From contig CAUSDX010000002.1 in the NCBI GenBank assembly GCA_963530615.1, positions 124,001 through 188,000 on the forward strand: a DNA stretch of 64,000 nt, read 5' to 3'. A model generated the notes under the pieces. That model made no database searches, had not been told where the DNA came from, and saw only the letters and a program-made list of their open reading frames with translations. Made by a program: the position numbers and the translations under genes. Source of the DNA: JABCPE02 sp963530615. Its GTDB lineage: Bacteria; Bacteroidota; Bacteroidia; Flavobacteriales; Weeksellaceae. Of the stretch, positions 23,968-32,686 are shown in pieces; the first letter of the stretch is position 1, and each line of letters starts with the position of its first letter.

Positions 23968-24363
23968 ATGCCTACTATTCAACAATTAGTAAGAAAAGGA
24001 AGAGCCACACTTGCCAAGAAGAGCAAATCGGCTGCTTTGGATTCTTGTCCACAAAGAAGAGGAGTATGTACAAGAGTATATACGACTACACCTAAGAAAC
24101 CGAACTCTGCACTTAGAAAAGTAGCTAGGGTAAGACTTTCTAATGGTAAAGAAGTAAACGCTTATATCCCGGGCGAAGGACATAATCTCCAGGAGCACTC
24201 GATAGTATTGGTAAGAGGCGGAAGGGTGAAAGACCTACCGGGAGTTCGTTATCACATTGTTAGAGGTGCCTTAGACACTGCGGGTGTAAATGGTAGAACT
24301 CAAAGAAGATCTAAGTATGGAGCGAAAAGACCTAAGCCAGGTGCAGCACCAGCGAAAAAATAA
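23968..24363 (+). CDS. rpsL: 30S ribosomal protein S12
   Basis: The 131-residue protein is highly conserved: MPTIQQLVRKGR at the start, TTPKKPNSALRKVARVRL and the GGRVKDLPGVRYH loop. The two lysines of the decoding centre where streptomycin-resistance changes occur (in TPKKP and at residue 88 in RVKDL) are both present, so the wild-type form is encoded. It opens the str operon with rpsG, fusA and rpsJ. Confidence 0.98.
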   Translation: MPTIQQLVRKGRATLAKKSKSAALDSCPQRRGVCTRVYTTTPKKPNSALRKVARVRLSNGKEVNAYIPGEGHNLQEHSIVLVRGGRVKDLPGVRYHIVRGALDTAGVNGRTQRRSKYGAKRPKPGAAPAKK

Positions 24364-24388
24364 TCATTAAATTTTAAGGAACAAGACA

Positions 24389-24865
24389 ATGAGAAAGACA
24401 AAAGCGAAAAAAAGACCGTTGTTACCAGATCCTAAATTTAATGATCAATTGGTAACGAGATTTGTAAATAATTTAATGGTAGATGGTAAAAAATCTATCG
24501 CTTTTAGAATTTTCTATGATGCATTAGATATTGTAGAAACTAAAAAAGAGGATCAAGAAAAAACATCTCTTGAAGTGTGGAAAGATGCATTAACTAATGT
24601 GATGCCACATGTAGAGGTGAGATCAAGAAGAGTTGGAGGGGCTAACTTCCAAATTCCAATGCCAATCAGAGCTGATAGAAAAATTTCTATGGCAATGAAA
24701 TGGTTAATCAAATATGCTTCTTTGAGAAATGATAAGTCAATGGCTCAAAGATTAGCGGCGGAGATTATTGCAGCTGCAAAAGAAGAAGGGGCTGCAGTCA
24801 AGAAAAAGACAGATACTCATAAGATGGCAGAAGCAAATAAAGCATTCTCACACTTTAAATTCTAA
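24389..24865 (+). CDS. rpsG: 30S ribosomal protein S7
   Basis: The 158-residue protein has the S7 pattern: DPKFNDQLVTRFVNNLMVDGKK at the start, VEVRSRRVGGANFQIPMPI and the C-terminal HKMAEANKAFSHFKF. It binds the 3' domain of 16S rRNA and nucleates assembly of the small-subunit head. It follows rpsL by 25 bases and precedes fusA by six. Confidence 0.98.
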   Translation: MRKTKAKKRPLLPDPKFNDQLVTRFVNNLMVDGKKSIAFRIFYDALDIVETKKEDQEKTSLEVWKDALTNVMPHVEVRSRRVGGANFQIPMPIRADRKISMAMKWLIKYASLRNDKSMAQRLAAEIIAAAKEEGAAVKKKTDTHKMAEANKAFSHFKF

Positions 24866-24871
24866 TCTGAA

Positions 24872-26989
24872 ATGGGAAGAGATCTTAAATATACAAGAAA
24901 TATTGGTATTGCTGCTCATATTGATGCAGGTAAGACTACCACTACAGAGAGAATTTTGTTCTATACAGGAAAAACTCACAAGTTGGGGGAAACTCACCAA
25001 GGGACATCTCAAATGGACTGGATGGAGCAAGAAGCAGAAAGAGGTATTACAATTACTTCTGCTGCGACAACTTGTAACTGGAATTTCCCAACGGATCAAG
25101 GGAATGTTTTACCAGAAACAAAAGGCTACCACTTTAACATTATTGATACTCCAGGACACGTTGATTTTACTGTAGAGGTAAACCGTTCGTTAAGAGTATT
25201 GGATGGTTTGGTGTTCTTATTTTCAGCGGTAGATGGTGTAGAGCCACAATCTGAAACTAACTGGAGATTGGCTGACAATTATAAAGTTGCCAGAATGGGG
25301 TTTGTAAACAAAATGGACAGACAAGGAGCTGATTTCTTGGCGGTTTGCCGTCAAGTTAAGGAAATGTTAGGTTCTAATGCTGTGCCAATTGTGTTACCAA
25401 TCGGTGCTGAAGAGGACTTCAAGGGAGTTGTAGACCTAATTAAAAATAGAGCTATTGTATGGCATGAAGATACTCAAGGTATGACCTTTGATGTAGTTCC
25501 AATTCCTGATGATATGAAAGATGAGGTGTTGGAATATAGACAAAATTTAGTAGAAAATGTAGCAGAATATGATGAATCTTTATTAGAAAAATTCTTTGAA
25601 GATCCAGATTCTATTACAGAAGAAGAGATTAACGAGGCATTGAGAAAAGCTACGATAGACTTGTCTATCATTCCAATGACTTGTGGTTCTTCATTCAAAA
25701 ATAAGGGAGTTCAGTTCATGTTAGATGCAGTATGTAAATACTTGCCATCTCCACTTGATAAAGATGATATTAAGGGTACTGATCCTAAAACGGATACTGA
25801 AATTACAAGAAAACCAGATGTAAATGAGCCTTTCGCTGCATTGGCATTCAAGATTGCAACTGACCCTTATGTAGGTAGGTTAGCTTTCTTTAGAGCTTAT
25901 TCAGGAAGATTAGATGCTGGTTCTTATGTGTTAAATACAAGATCTGATTCTAAAGAGAGGATCTCAAGAATCTATCAAATGCACGCTAATAAGCAAAATC
26001 CTGTTGAGTACATTGAAGCAGGAGATATTGGTGCAGCGGTAGGATTTAAGGATATTAAAACAGGGGATACTCTTTGTGATGAGAAAAATCCTATAGTTCT
26101 TGAATCTATGATATTCCCAGACCCAGTAATCGGTATCGCTGTTGAACCTAAAACTAAAGCTGACCAAGATAAAATGGGTAATGCTTTGGCGAAGTTGGCA
26201 GAAGAGGATCCAACATTCCAAGTAAAAACTGATGAAGCTTCTGGACAAACGATTATTTCTGGTATGGGTGAGCTTCACTTGGATATTATTGTAGATCGTT
26301 TGAGAAGAGAATTCAAAGTAGAAGTAAATCAAGGTCAGCCACAAGTAGAATATAAAGAATCTCTAACTGCTACAGCAAATCATAGAGAGGTTTATAAAAA
26401 ACAAACTGGAGGTAGAGGTAAGTTTGCGGATATTGTTTTTGAAATTGGTCCAGCAGAAGAAGGTAAAACAGGTCTTGAATTCATCAATGAAATTAAAGGG
26501 GGTAACATTCCGAAAGAATTTATTCCGTCTGTTGAAAAAGGATTCAAAGAGGCTATGAAGAATGGTCCATTGGCAGGATTTGAAATTGAGGGAATTAAGG
26601 TTACATTAAAAGATGGATCTTTCCACCCTGTGGATTCTGACCAATTATCGTTTGAATTGGCTGCAAAACTTGGTTTCAAAGAAGCTGGTAAAGCTGCAAA
26701 ACCTGTGATTATGGAACCTATTATGAAACTGGAAGTAGTAACTCCAGAGGAATATATGGGGGATATTGTAGGAGACCTTAACAGAAGAAGAGGAACGGTA
26801 AATGGTATGGATGACAGAAATAATGCTAAAGTTATTAAAGCATTCGTTCCATTAGCGGAGATGTTCGGATATGTAACATCATTAAGAACATTATCTTCTG
26901 GTAGAGCAACATCTTCTATGGAGTTTGAAAAATATGAACCAGCTCCACAGAATGTAGCAGAAGAAGTGATTGCGAAGGCAAGAGGTTAA
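24872..26989 (+). CDS. fusA: Translation elongation factor G
   Basis: The 705-residue GTPase shows the G1 loop AAHIDAGKTTTTERILFYTG, the switch DTPGHVDFTVEV, NKMD and the C-terminal EF-G domains with GGRGKFADIVFEI and PEEYMGDIVGDLNRRRG. It drives translocation of tRNA and mRNA on the ribosome. It is part of the str operon, six bases after rpsG. The five-domain length is complete and there is only one fusA in the window. Confidence 0.98.
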   Translation: MGRDLKYTRNIGIAAHIDAGKTTTTERILFYTGKTHKLGETHQGTSQMDWMEQEAERGITITSAATTCNWNFPTDQGNVLPETKGYHFNIIDTPGHVDFTVEVNRSLRVLDGLVFLFSAVDGVEPQSETNWRLADNYKVARMGFVNKMDRQGADFLAVCRQVKEMLGSNAVPIVLPIGAEEDFKGVVDLIKNRAIVWHEDTQGMTFDVVPIPDDMKDEVLEYRQNLVENVAEYDESLLEKFFEDPDSITEEEINEALRKATIDLSIIPMTCGSSFKNKGVQFMLDAVCKYLPSPLDKDDIKGTDPKTDTEITRKPDVNEPFAALAFKIATDPYVGRLAFFRAYSGRLDAGSYVLNTRSDSKERISRIYQMHANKQNPVEYIEAGDIGAAVGFKDIKTGDTLCDEKNPIVLESMIFPDPVIGIAVEPKTKADQDKMGNALAKLAEEDPTFQVKTDEASGQTIISGMGELHLDIIVDRLRREFKVEVNQGQPQVEYKESLTATANHREVYKKQTGGRGKFADIVFEIGPAEEGKTGLEFINEIKGGNIPKEFIPSVEKGFKEAMKNGPLAGFEIEGIKVTLKDGSFHPVDSDQLSFELAAKLGFKEAGKAAKPVIMEPIMKLEVVTPEEYMGDIVGDLNRRRGTVNGMDDRNNAKVIKAFVPLAEMFGYVTSLRTLSSGRATSSMEFEKYEPAPQNVAEEVIAKARG

Positions 26990-27008
26990 TATTATAATTT
27001 AGATTAAA

Positions 27009-27314
27009 ATGTCACAAAGAATCAGAATAAAACTTAAGTCTTACGATTATAATTTAGTAGATAAATCTGCTGAGAAAATCGTAAAAACAGTAAAATCTAC
27101 AGGAGCAGTGGTGAATGGACCAATTCCGTTGCCTACTCATAAGAGAATCTTTACTGTATTGAGATCTCCGCATGTTAATAAGAAAGCAAGAGAACAGTTC
27201 CAACTTTCTGCTCATAAAAGATTGATGGATATTTACTCTTCTTCATCTAAAACAGTGGATGCACTTATGAAGTTAGAATTGCCAAGTGGTGTAGATGTAG
27301 AGATTAAAGTATGA
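27009..27314 (+). CDS. rpsJ: 30S ribosomal protein S10
   Basis: The 101-residue protein matches S10: RIRIKLKSYDYNLVDKSAEKIV, GPIPLPTHKRIFTVLRSPHVNKKAREQF and LPSGVDVEIKV. It is also NusE, a transcription antitermination partner. It follows fusA by 19 bases. A terminator comes directly after it, so the S10/spc ribosomal genes (rplC onward) do not continue here. Confidence 0.98.
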   Translation: MSQRIRIKLKSYDYNLVDKSAEKIVKTVKSTGAVVNGPIPLPTHKRIFTVLRSPHVNKKAREQFQLSAHKRLMDIYSSSSKTVDALMKLELPSGVDVEIKV

Positions 27315-27347
27315 TAATTTCTATTCATTAAGCACTTTGCTTTACAT

Positions 27348-27377
27348 AAAAACTCCCAATTCCTTGGGAGTTTTTTT
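27348..27377 (+). terminator. Terminator of the str operon
   Basis: AAAAACTCCCAA pairs with TTGGGAGTTTTT around a TTCC loop (27351-27359 with 27364-27372 as the core), ending in a T run. It lies about 35 bases after rpsJ. Confidence 0.9.
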
Positions 27378-27409
27378 ATTGGGAAAATAAATAATTTGTA
27401 ATGTTAAAA

Positions 27410-27417
27410 TACTTTTG
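27410..27417 (+). promoter_or_regulatory. -7 box of the AI-2E family transporter gene
   Basis: TACTTTTG, a full TAnnTTTG match, 29 bases upstream of the ATG at 27447. No clear -33 element. Confidence 0.55.
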
Positions 27418-27446
27418 ATATTATTGTAAAAAATAATGTATATTTT

Positions 27447-28505
27447 ATGAAAGATCAGATCAGCAATAATAAGATTAGACAAATTATATTATTGGCATTA
27501 ATTTTAGTTTTTCTATATTTGATAACGAGTAGTCTAAGTGATTTTTTGTCAGCATTTCTGGGTGCCATTACGCTTTATACGATATTTAGAGATTATTATT
27601 GTAGATTAATAGAGAATAGAGGGTGGAAACCATGGTTGGCCTTTATTTATTTGATGTTGATATCGATAGTTGTGATTTTAGTACCTTTATATTATGTAGT
27701 TTCTACATTGGTTTCTAAATTAGCAGATTCGGGAGATTATGTAGATGTGGTAATGAATTATGCAGAGACCTTGCATCAATATTTTGTACAAAAAATAGAT
27801 TATAATTTAATAGATTCTATTGATGTGAAAAAGGTTGGAGGTTGGGTTGCGGAATATTCATCATCGGTGTTAAATACTACGATAGATTTGATAACGATGA
27901 TAGTAACTGCCTATTTCATATTGTATTTTATGCTTACTAATACACGGAAAATGGAGAATGCAATAGAGATAGCAGTGCCGTTAAAGAAGTCAAATGTAAG
28001 TAAATTAGGAGATAAATTTCGTAAACTTATTATAGCTAATGTGATAGGGATTCCTGTAGTTGCATTGGGGCAAGGCTTGACGGTTTTGATAGGCTATTTA
28101 TTGTTTGGTGTATCAAGTCCGTTTTTTTTATTTGTATTGACGGCGATAGCTTCTGTTATCCCAATTGTAGGAGGGAGTGTGGTATATGTCCCTGTAAGTA
28201 TAGTACTTTTGGTAAATAATGATGTTACGGGTGCAATAGGAGTATTATTTTTTGGGTTTTTATCTGCGGGAGTGGATAATGTGATGAGATTTACTTTGTT
28301 GAAGAAAATAGAGGATATTCATCCTTTGATATCGGTATTTGGGATTGTTTTGGGATTAAAGATATTTGGATTTATTGGGTTGATTTTTGGCCCTATACTA
28401 CTTTCTATTACGATTCTGTTGATACAAGTTTATTATGATGAATTTACAGAAGTTAATGAAACAAAAGAAAATGTTTTAGAGGAACAAAAATCAGACCGAA
28501 ATTAA
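27447..28505 (+). CDS. AI-2E family (PerM/YdiK-type) membrane transporter
   Basis: The 352-residue protein has about eight membrane helices in the pattern of this family, with the hydrophilic segment between helices 3 and 4 (about residues 95-150) and the conserved PFFLFVLTAIASVIPIVGGSVVYVPVSI stretch shortly before the last helices. Relatives include putative permeases, the autoinducer-2 exporter TqsA and sodium/proton exchangers. The transported substance is not evident. It is a single-gene unit between the str operon terminator and a TonB receptor. Confidence 0.85.
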   Translation: MKDQISNNKIRQIILLALILVFLYLITSSLSDFLSAFLGAITLYTIFRDYYCRLIENRGWKPWLAFIYLMLISIVVILVPLYYVVSTLVSKLADSGDYVDVVMNYAETLHQYFVQKIDYNLIDSIDVKKVGGWVAEYSSSVLNTTIDLITMIVTAYFILYFMLTNTRKMENAIEIAVPLKKSNVSKLGDKFRKLIIANVIGIPVVALGQGLTVLIGYLLFGVSSPFFLFVLTAIASVIPIVGGSVVYVPVSIVLLVNNDVTGAIGVLFFGFLSAGVDNVMRFTLLKKIEDIHPLISVFGIVLGLKIFGFIGLIFGPILLSITILLIQVYYDEFTEVNETKENVLEEQKSDRN

Positions 28506-28609
28506 AAAATAATACTCTAACCAGTTTGATTTATAGTATTGTTTTAGAAAAATTAACTTTTTTAGGTGTAAAAAAATAAGTTTTGTTAAATTTAGTTAAA
28601 AAATAAATG

Positions 28610-28617
28610 TAAATTTG
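28610..28617 (+). promoter_or_regulatory. -7 box of the second TonB receptor gene
   Basis: TAAATTTG, a full TAnnTTTG match, 26 bases upstream of the start codon at 28644. Confidence 0.6.
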
Positions 28618-28643
28618 CAACATCTAATAATTTATAAAAATTT

Positions 28644-31157
28644 ATGAAGACAAACTTTTTAAGGAAATCTGCGATAGCAGTATTGACTTTAACAACGGCG
28701 AGTTTTTATTTTGCACAAGAACAAGAAGAAAGCACAGGTAAAGACATCGAGGAGGTAGTTATCGTAGGTGGTGTTACAGACATTGCTAAGGATAGAAAAA
28801 CTCCAGTGGCGGTTTCTACACTTAAGGAAGCTGCTATTGTGGAAAAATTAGGAAATCAAGAGTTTCCTGAGATTTTAAATTCTACTCCATCAGTTTATAC
28901 TACTAAATCAGGAGGAGGTTTTGGAGATTCAAGAATTAACATCAGAGGTTTTAGCCAAGAAAATATTGCTGTAATGGTGAATGGTATGCCTGTGAATGAT
29001 ATGGAATCTACAAAGGTATATTGGTCTAACTGGGCGGGTCTTTCAGATGTTACTTCTGCTATGCAGGTTCAGAGAGGTTTGGGAGCTTCTAAATTAGCGA
29101 TTGCTTCAGTAGGGGGTACAATTAATATTATTACAAGAGCTGCTGATAAGAAAAAAGGAGGAACAGTATCCATCGGAATAGGTAATGATGGTTATAAAAA
29201 GGCGTTATTTGCTTATAATACAGGAAAAAATGAAAAAGGTTGGTCATCTTCATTTTTAATGAGTAGAACATCTGGTGCGATGTATGCTGATGGGACTAGT
29301 TTTGAGGGGTATAATTATTATTTAGCAGTAGGGTATCAACCGAATAAAAAACATGATTTCCAAATCATGGTGACGGGAGCTCCACAGAAACACGACCAAA
29401 GAGGAGTACAAGTTACAATTTCGGACTATATTAAATATGGACACGGAGGTATACCTAATAGAAAATATAATTCTATGCTAGGTTACTTAAATGGAAAGGA
29501 ATATGTTTGGTCAGAAAACTACTATCATAAACCAGTAGCAATGTTTAATTGGGATTGGAACATTAATACTAAAAATAAGTTAGCTACTATAGTTTATGCT
29601 TCTTGGGGAAGAGGTGGAGGAAGTGGAAGTAATTCACCAGTAAAAGGTTCTAGCCTTGAAACATATAGAAATTTACAAACAGGTTTATTAGATTATGATG
29701 CAATGTATGCTGCAAATGCTGCATCTCCAACATCTCCAAAAATTTTAAGACGAGTATCAACGAATGACCATAATTGGTATGGTTTCTTGACAAACTTTAC
29801 TCATAAATTTAATTCTAATTTACAACTGAGTGTAGGTTTAGACGGAAGATATTATAAAGGTTATCATATGATGGCTGTATCTGATTATTTAGGAGCAACA
29901 TCTTATACTGATGGAGGTAATAAAAATGTAGGAAATAGAGTGGTTACAACAAATCATACGATAGGTATTCCTTATTTCTCAAAAATTAATGCAGAACCGA
30001 TTTCTTATAATAATGATGGTGAAATTTTATGGGGAGGATTGTTTGGTCAGTTAGAGTATAGTAATGATAAGGTATCTGCATTCGTTCAAGGATCTGTTTC
30101 TAGTCAAGGATATCAAAGAATAGATCATTTCTTAAAACCTGGCACATTAGCTGTAGTGGGGGATCCTTCTTCTGCAATAGATACTAAAACAGGGTTTAAA
30201 TACAAAACAGGATTTAATGTAAAAGCAGGAATCAATACTAATATTGATGAGCATAATAATGTATTTGCAAATATTGGATATTATGAAAAGCAACCTGTAT
30301 TTGGCTCTGTATATCCTAGTAATAAAAATTATTTGAATCCAAATCTTACTAATGAGAAGATATTTGGTATGGAGATAGGGTACAGTTTCAGATCAAGCTC
30401 TTTTAGTGCAAATCTTAACTTGTATAGAACCTCTTGGAAAGATAGATATTTGTCTGTAAGAAATAGTTTTGATGAATATGTGGTAGGTGCTACTGGTGTA
30501 GTAGGAACAGGTAAGAAAATTAATGGTAGTGCAAATATTTTAGGAATTACTCAGATTCACATGGGGGTAGAGTTTGATGCAGAGTATAAAGTTGTAAACT
30601 ACCTTTCTCTTACAGGTATGATTTCATTAGGGGATTGGAAATATAGCGGTAATGCATCGGGAACATATTTGCAAGATACATCAGAGTTGATTATTGGAGC
30701 TGATGGAAAACCAATAGAAGCAAAAACACTTTATTTGTCTGGAGTTAAAGTAGGGGATGCAGCTCAATTCACAACAAGTGCAGGATTGAAATTAACACCA
30801 GTAGAAGGGCTTTCTATATCAGCGGATTGGAGATATTTAGATAGATTATATTCAGCTGTTGATGCTGGAAAATTTGAGAAACCAGGTCATCAAGGTTCTT
30901 TAAGGTTACCAAGTTATAATTTATTAGATGTAGGATTGTCTTATAAATTAGGTATAGGAAATGGTCAATCTTTTACTTTTAGAGGAAGTATTTACAATGT
31001 ATTGGATACTATTTATATTGCTGAGTCTAGAACGAATATCCATGCTACGGAGCAAGATGTAATTAATGGCAATACATATAAAGGATTACACAAGAATAAT
31101 CAGGTATACTTCGGTTATGGTAGAACATGGTCAGCATCATTGACATTCCAATTCTAA
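28644..31157 (+). CDS. TonB-dependent outer-membrane receptor
   Basis: The 837-residue protein has a signal peptide (ends near ASFYFAQ), an IEEVVIVGGV TonB-box-like segment, a plug with FGDSRINIRGFSQENIAVMVNGMPVNDMES and VQRGLGASKLAIASVGGTINIITR, and a barrel that ends in a C-terminal aromatic (LTFQF). A SusD partner and a carboxypeptidase-like N-terminal domain are missing. The barrel shows large extracellular loops rich in Gly, Ser and Tyr. It imports an unknown large nutrient through the outer membrane. It is a single gene, bounded by its own promoter and terminator. Confidence 0.88.
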   Translation: MKTNFLRKSAIAVLTLTTASFYFAQEQEESTGKDIEEVVIVGGVTDIAKDRKTPVAVSTLKEAAIVEKLGNQEFPEILNSTPSVYTTKSGGGFGDSRINIRGFSQENIAVMVNGMPVNDMESTKVYWSNWAGLSDVTSAMQVQRGLGASKLAIASVGGTINIITRAADKKKGGTVSIGIGNDGYKKALFAYNTGKNEKGWSSSFLMSRTSGAMYADGTSFEGYNYYLAVGYQPNKKHDFQIMVTGAPQKHDQRGVQVTISDYIKYGHGGIPNRKYNSMLGYLNGKEYVWSENYYHKPVAMFNWDWNINTKNKLATIVYASWGRGGGSGSNSPVKGSSLETYRNLQTGLLDYDAMYAANAASPTSPKILRRVSTNDHNWYGFLTNFTHKFNSNLQLSVGLDGRYYKGYHMMAVSDYLGATSYTDGGNKNVGNRVVTTNHTIGIPYFSKINAEPISYNNDGEILWGGLFGQLEYSNDKVSAFVQGSVSSQGYQRIDHFLKPGTLAVVGDPSSAIDTKTGFKYKTGFNVKAGINTNIDEHNNVFANIGYYEKQPVFGSVYPSNKNYLNPNLTNEKIFGMEIGYSFRSSSFSANLNLYRTSWKDRYLSVRNSFDEYVVGATGVVGTGKKINGSANILGITQIHMGVEFDAEYKVVNYLSLTGMISLGDWKYSGNASGTYLQDTSELIIGADGKPIEAKTLYLSGVKVGDAAQFTTSAGLKLTPVEGLSISADWRYLDRLYSAVDAGKFEKPGHQGSLRLPSYNLLDVGLSYKLGIGNGQSFTFRGSIYNVLDTIYIAESRTNIHATEQDVINGNTYKGLHKNNQVYFGYGRTWSASLTFQF

Positions 31158-31176
31158 AAAATGATGAAATAAATTA

Positions 31177-31208
31177 AAATCTCGGCTTTTATAAGTCGGG
31201 ATTTTTTT
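31177..31208 (+). terminator. Terminator of the second TonB receptor gene
   Basis: A 12-bp stem with two G-T pairs (31177-31188 with 31193-31204) is followed by seven T residues. The T run merges with the -7 box of the next gene. Confidence 0.85.
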
Positions 31209-31215
31209 ATATTTG
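31208..31215 (+). promoter_or_regulatory. -7 box of the small membrane protein gene
   Basis: TATATTTG, a full TAnnTTTG match, 23 bases upstream of the ATG at 31239. It starts in the T run of the preceding terminator, so terminator and promoter share bases. Confidence 0.55.
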
Positions 31216-31238
31216 TATATTTTAATAAAGTTATAAAA

Positions 31239-31649
31239 ATGGAAGAAATTTATCAGACATTTGCAGGTTCCCATAATGGGATTTCTTATTCCACGATTAT
31301 CATATTTGGAGCATTTATTTTTTTGTTATTGCTTACATTTTTAGGGCAAGGAGGAAGAGTTTCGGAGGTATTGAGAAAATCTTCTTTTTTTGCTACAATG
31401 TTACTATTTATTCAAGGAGTGTTAGGTGTAATGATGGAGTATTATTCACCAGCATTTGTTACTTGGGAAGGAAGTAATTTGGTGTATTTTAGATATTCTA
31501 TTAGTATATTAATTTCTATGGGACTAATGGCATATGTTACATTTTTATTGAAAAATACGAAGAAGGTGTCATTATTTATTGTAGTATTAGCTCTCAGTGC
31601 AGCTCTTATTTTTGAGTATGCTTATCCTTGGAGCAAAATTTTTGGATAA
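31239..31649 (+). CDS. Small four-helix membrane protein, function unknown
   Basis: The 136-residue protein has four hydrophobic segments (about residues 18-37, 47-65, 83-103, 110-128) and a short soluble N-terminus with SHNGISY. It superficially resembles small cytochrome-b561-like membrane proteins annotated in Flavobacteria, but only one histidine is present, so heme binding is unlikely. I do not recognise the family. It precedes asd by 23 bases in the same orientation and may be cotranscribed with it. Confidence 0.6.
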   Translation: MEEIYQTFAGSHNGISYSTIIIFGAFIFLLLLTFLGQGGRVSEVLRKSSFFATMLLFIQGVLGVMMEYYSPAFVTWEGSNLVYFRYSISILISMGLMAYVTFLLKNTKKVSLFIVVLALSAALIFEYAYPWSKIFG

Positions 31650-31672
31650 TTAAAATAATAAAAAATCACTAT

Positions 31673-32662
31673 ATGAAAGTTGCTGTAGTAGGAGTTACTG
31701 GTATGGTAGGTCAGATTATGCTTAAAGTTTTGGAAGAAAGAAATTTCCCTATAACGGAGTTAATCCCCGTAGCCTCAGAAAAATCTATCGGAAAGAAGAT
31801 AAGTTTTAAGGGTAAAGAATGTTCTGTAGTGTCAATACAAGAAGCTATTGTGAAAAGACCTAATGTCGCATTGTTTTCTGCGGGGGGTAGCACTTCTTTG
31901 GGATTTGCACCTAAATTTGCAGAAGTGGGTACAACGGTGATAGATAATTCTTCTGCGTGGAGAATGGATTCAACTAAAAAACTAGTGGTGCCAGAGATTA
32001 ATGCTCATGTTTTAACTAAAGAAGATAAAATCATAGCGAATCCGAATTGCTCTACCATTCAATTAGTGATGGTACTTAATCCTTTGCATCAAAAATATGG
32101 GATAAAGAGAGTGGTGGTTTCCACATATCAGTCAGTTACGGGAACAGGAAAAGATGCTGTAAATCAATTAAATGCTGAAATAAAAGGAGAGAACTGTGAA
32201 AAAGTTTATCCTTATCAAATCTTCAAAAATGCTTTACCGCAATGTGATGTTTTCGCAGAAGATGATTACACAAAAGAGGAGCTGAAACTCATGAATGAGC
32301 CTAAAAAAATAATGAATGATAAGAGCTTGAAAATATCAGCAACGGCAGTGCGAGTTCCTGTTCAAGGAGGGCATTCTGAAAGTGTAAACATAGAATTTGA
32401 TAAAGATTTTGATTTAGAAGAGGTTAAATTTATTTTAGCGAATACTTCTGGTATTATTCTACAAGATGATGTATCTCAAAAACAATATCCTATGCCTTTT
32501 TATTGTGAGGGAAAAGATGAGGTTTTTGTGGGAAGGATTAGAAGGGATTATTCTCAACCTAATACTTTGAATTGCTGGATAGTAGCAGATAATTTGAGAA
32601 AAGGGGCAGCTACGAATGCCGTTCAGATAGCGGAATATTTGGTGGAAAATCAATTAGTATAG
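31673..32662 (+). CDS. asd: Aspartate-semialdehyde dehydrogenase
   Basis: The 329-residue enzyme starts MKVAVVGVTGMVGQIMLKVL, with the NADP-binding glycine motif, and has the active-site cysteine in ANPNCSTIQLVMVLNPL. C-terminal features ATAVRVPVQGGHSESV and GRIRRDYSQPNTLNCWIVADNLRKGAATNAVQIAE are standard. It reduces aspartyl phosphate to aspartate semialdehyde for lysine/diaminopimelate, threonine and methionine synthesis. An upstream in-frame start (31628) lies within the preceding gene and would add 15 untypical residues, so the ATG at 31673 is chosen. Confidence 0.95.
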   Translation: MKVAVVGVTGMVGQIMLKVLEERNFPITELIPVASEKSIGKKISFKGKECSVVSIQEAIVKRPNVALFSAGGSTSLGFAPKFAEVGTTVIDNSSAWRMDSTKKLVVPEINAHVLTKEDKIIANPNCSTIQLVMVLNPLHQKYGIKRVVVSTYQSVTGTGKDAVNQLNAEIKGENCEKVYPYQIFKNALPQCDVFAEDDYTKEELKLMNEPKKIMNDKSLKISATAVRVPVQGGHSESVNIEFDKDFDLEEVKFILANTSGIILQDDVSQKQYPMPFYCEGKDEVFVGRIRRDYSQPNTLNCWIVADNLRKGAATNAVQIAEYLVENQLV

Positions 32663-32686
32663 GGGGAAGTTTCTTTAGCTTATAAG

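Noticed and set aside
24768..25175. A 135-codon plus-strand frame crossing the rpsG-fusA junction
   Set aside because: It is the +1 frame of two highly conserved genes and has no recognisable product.
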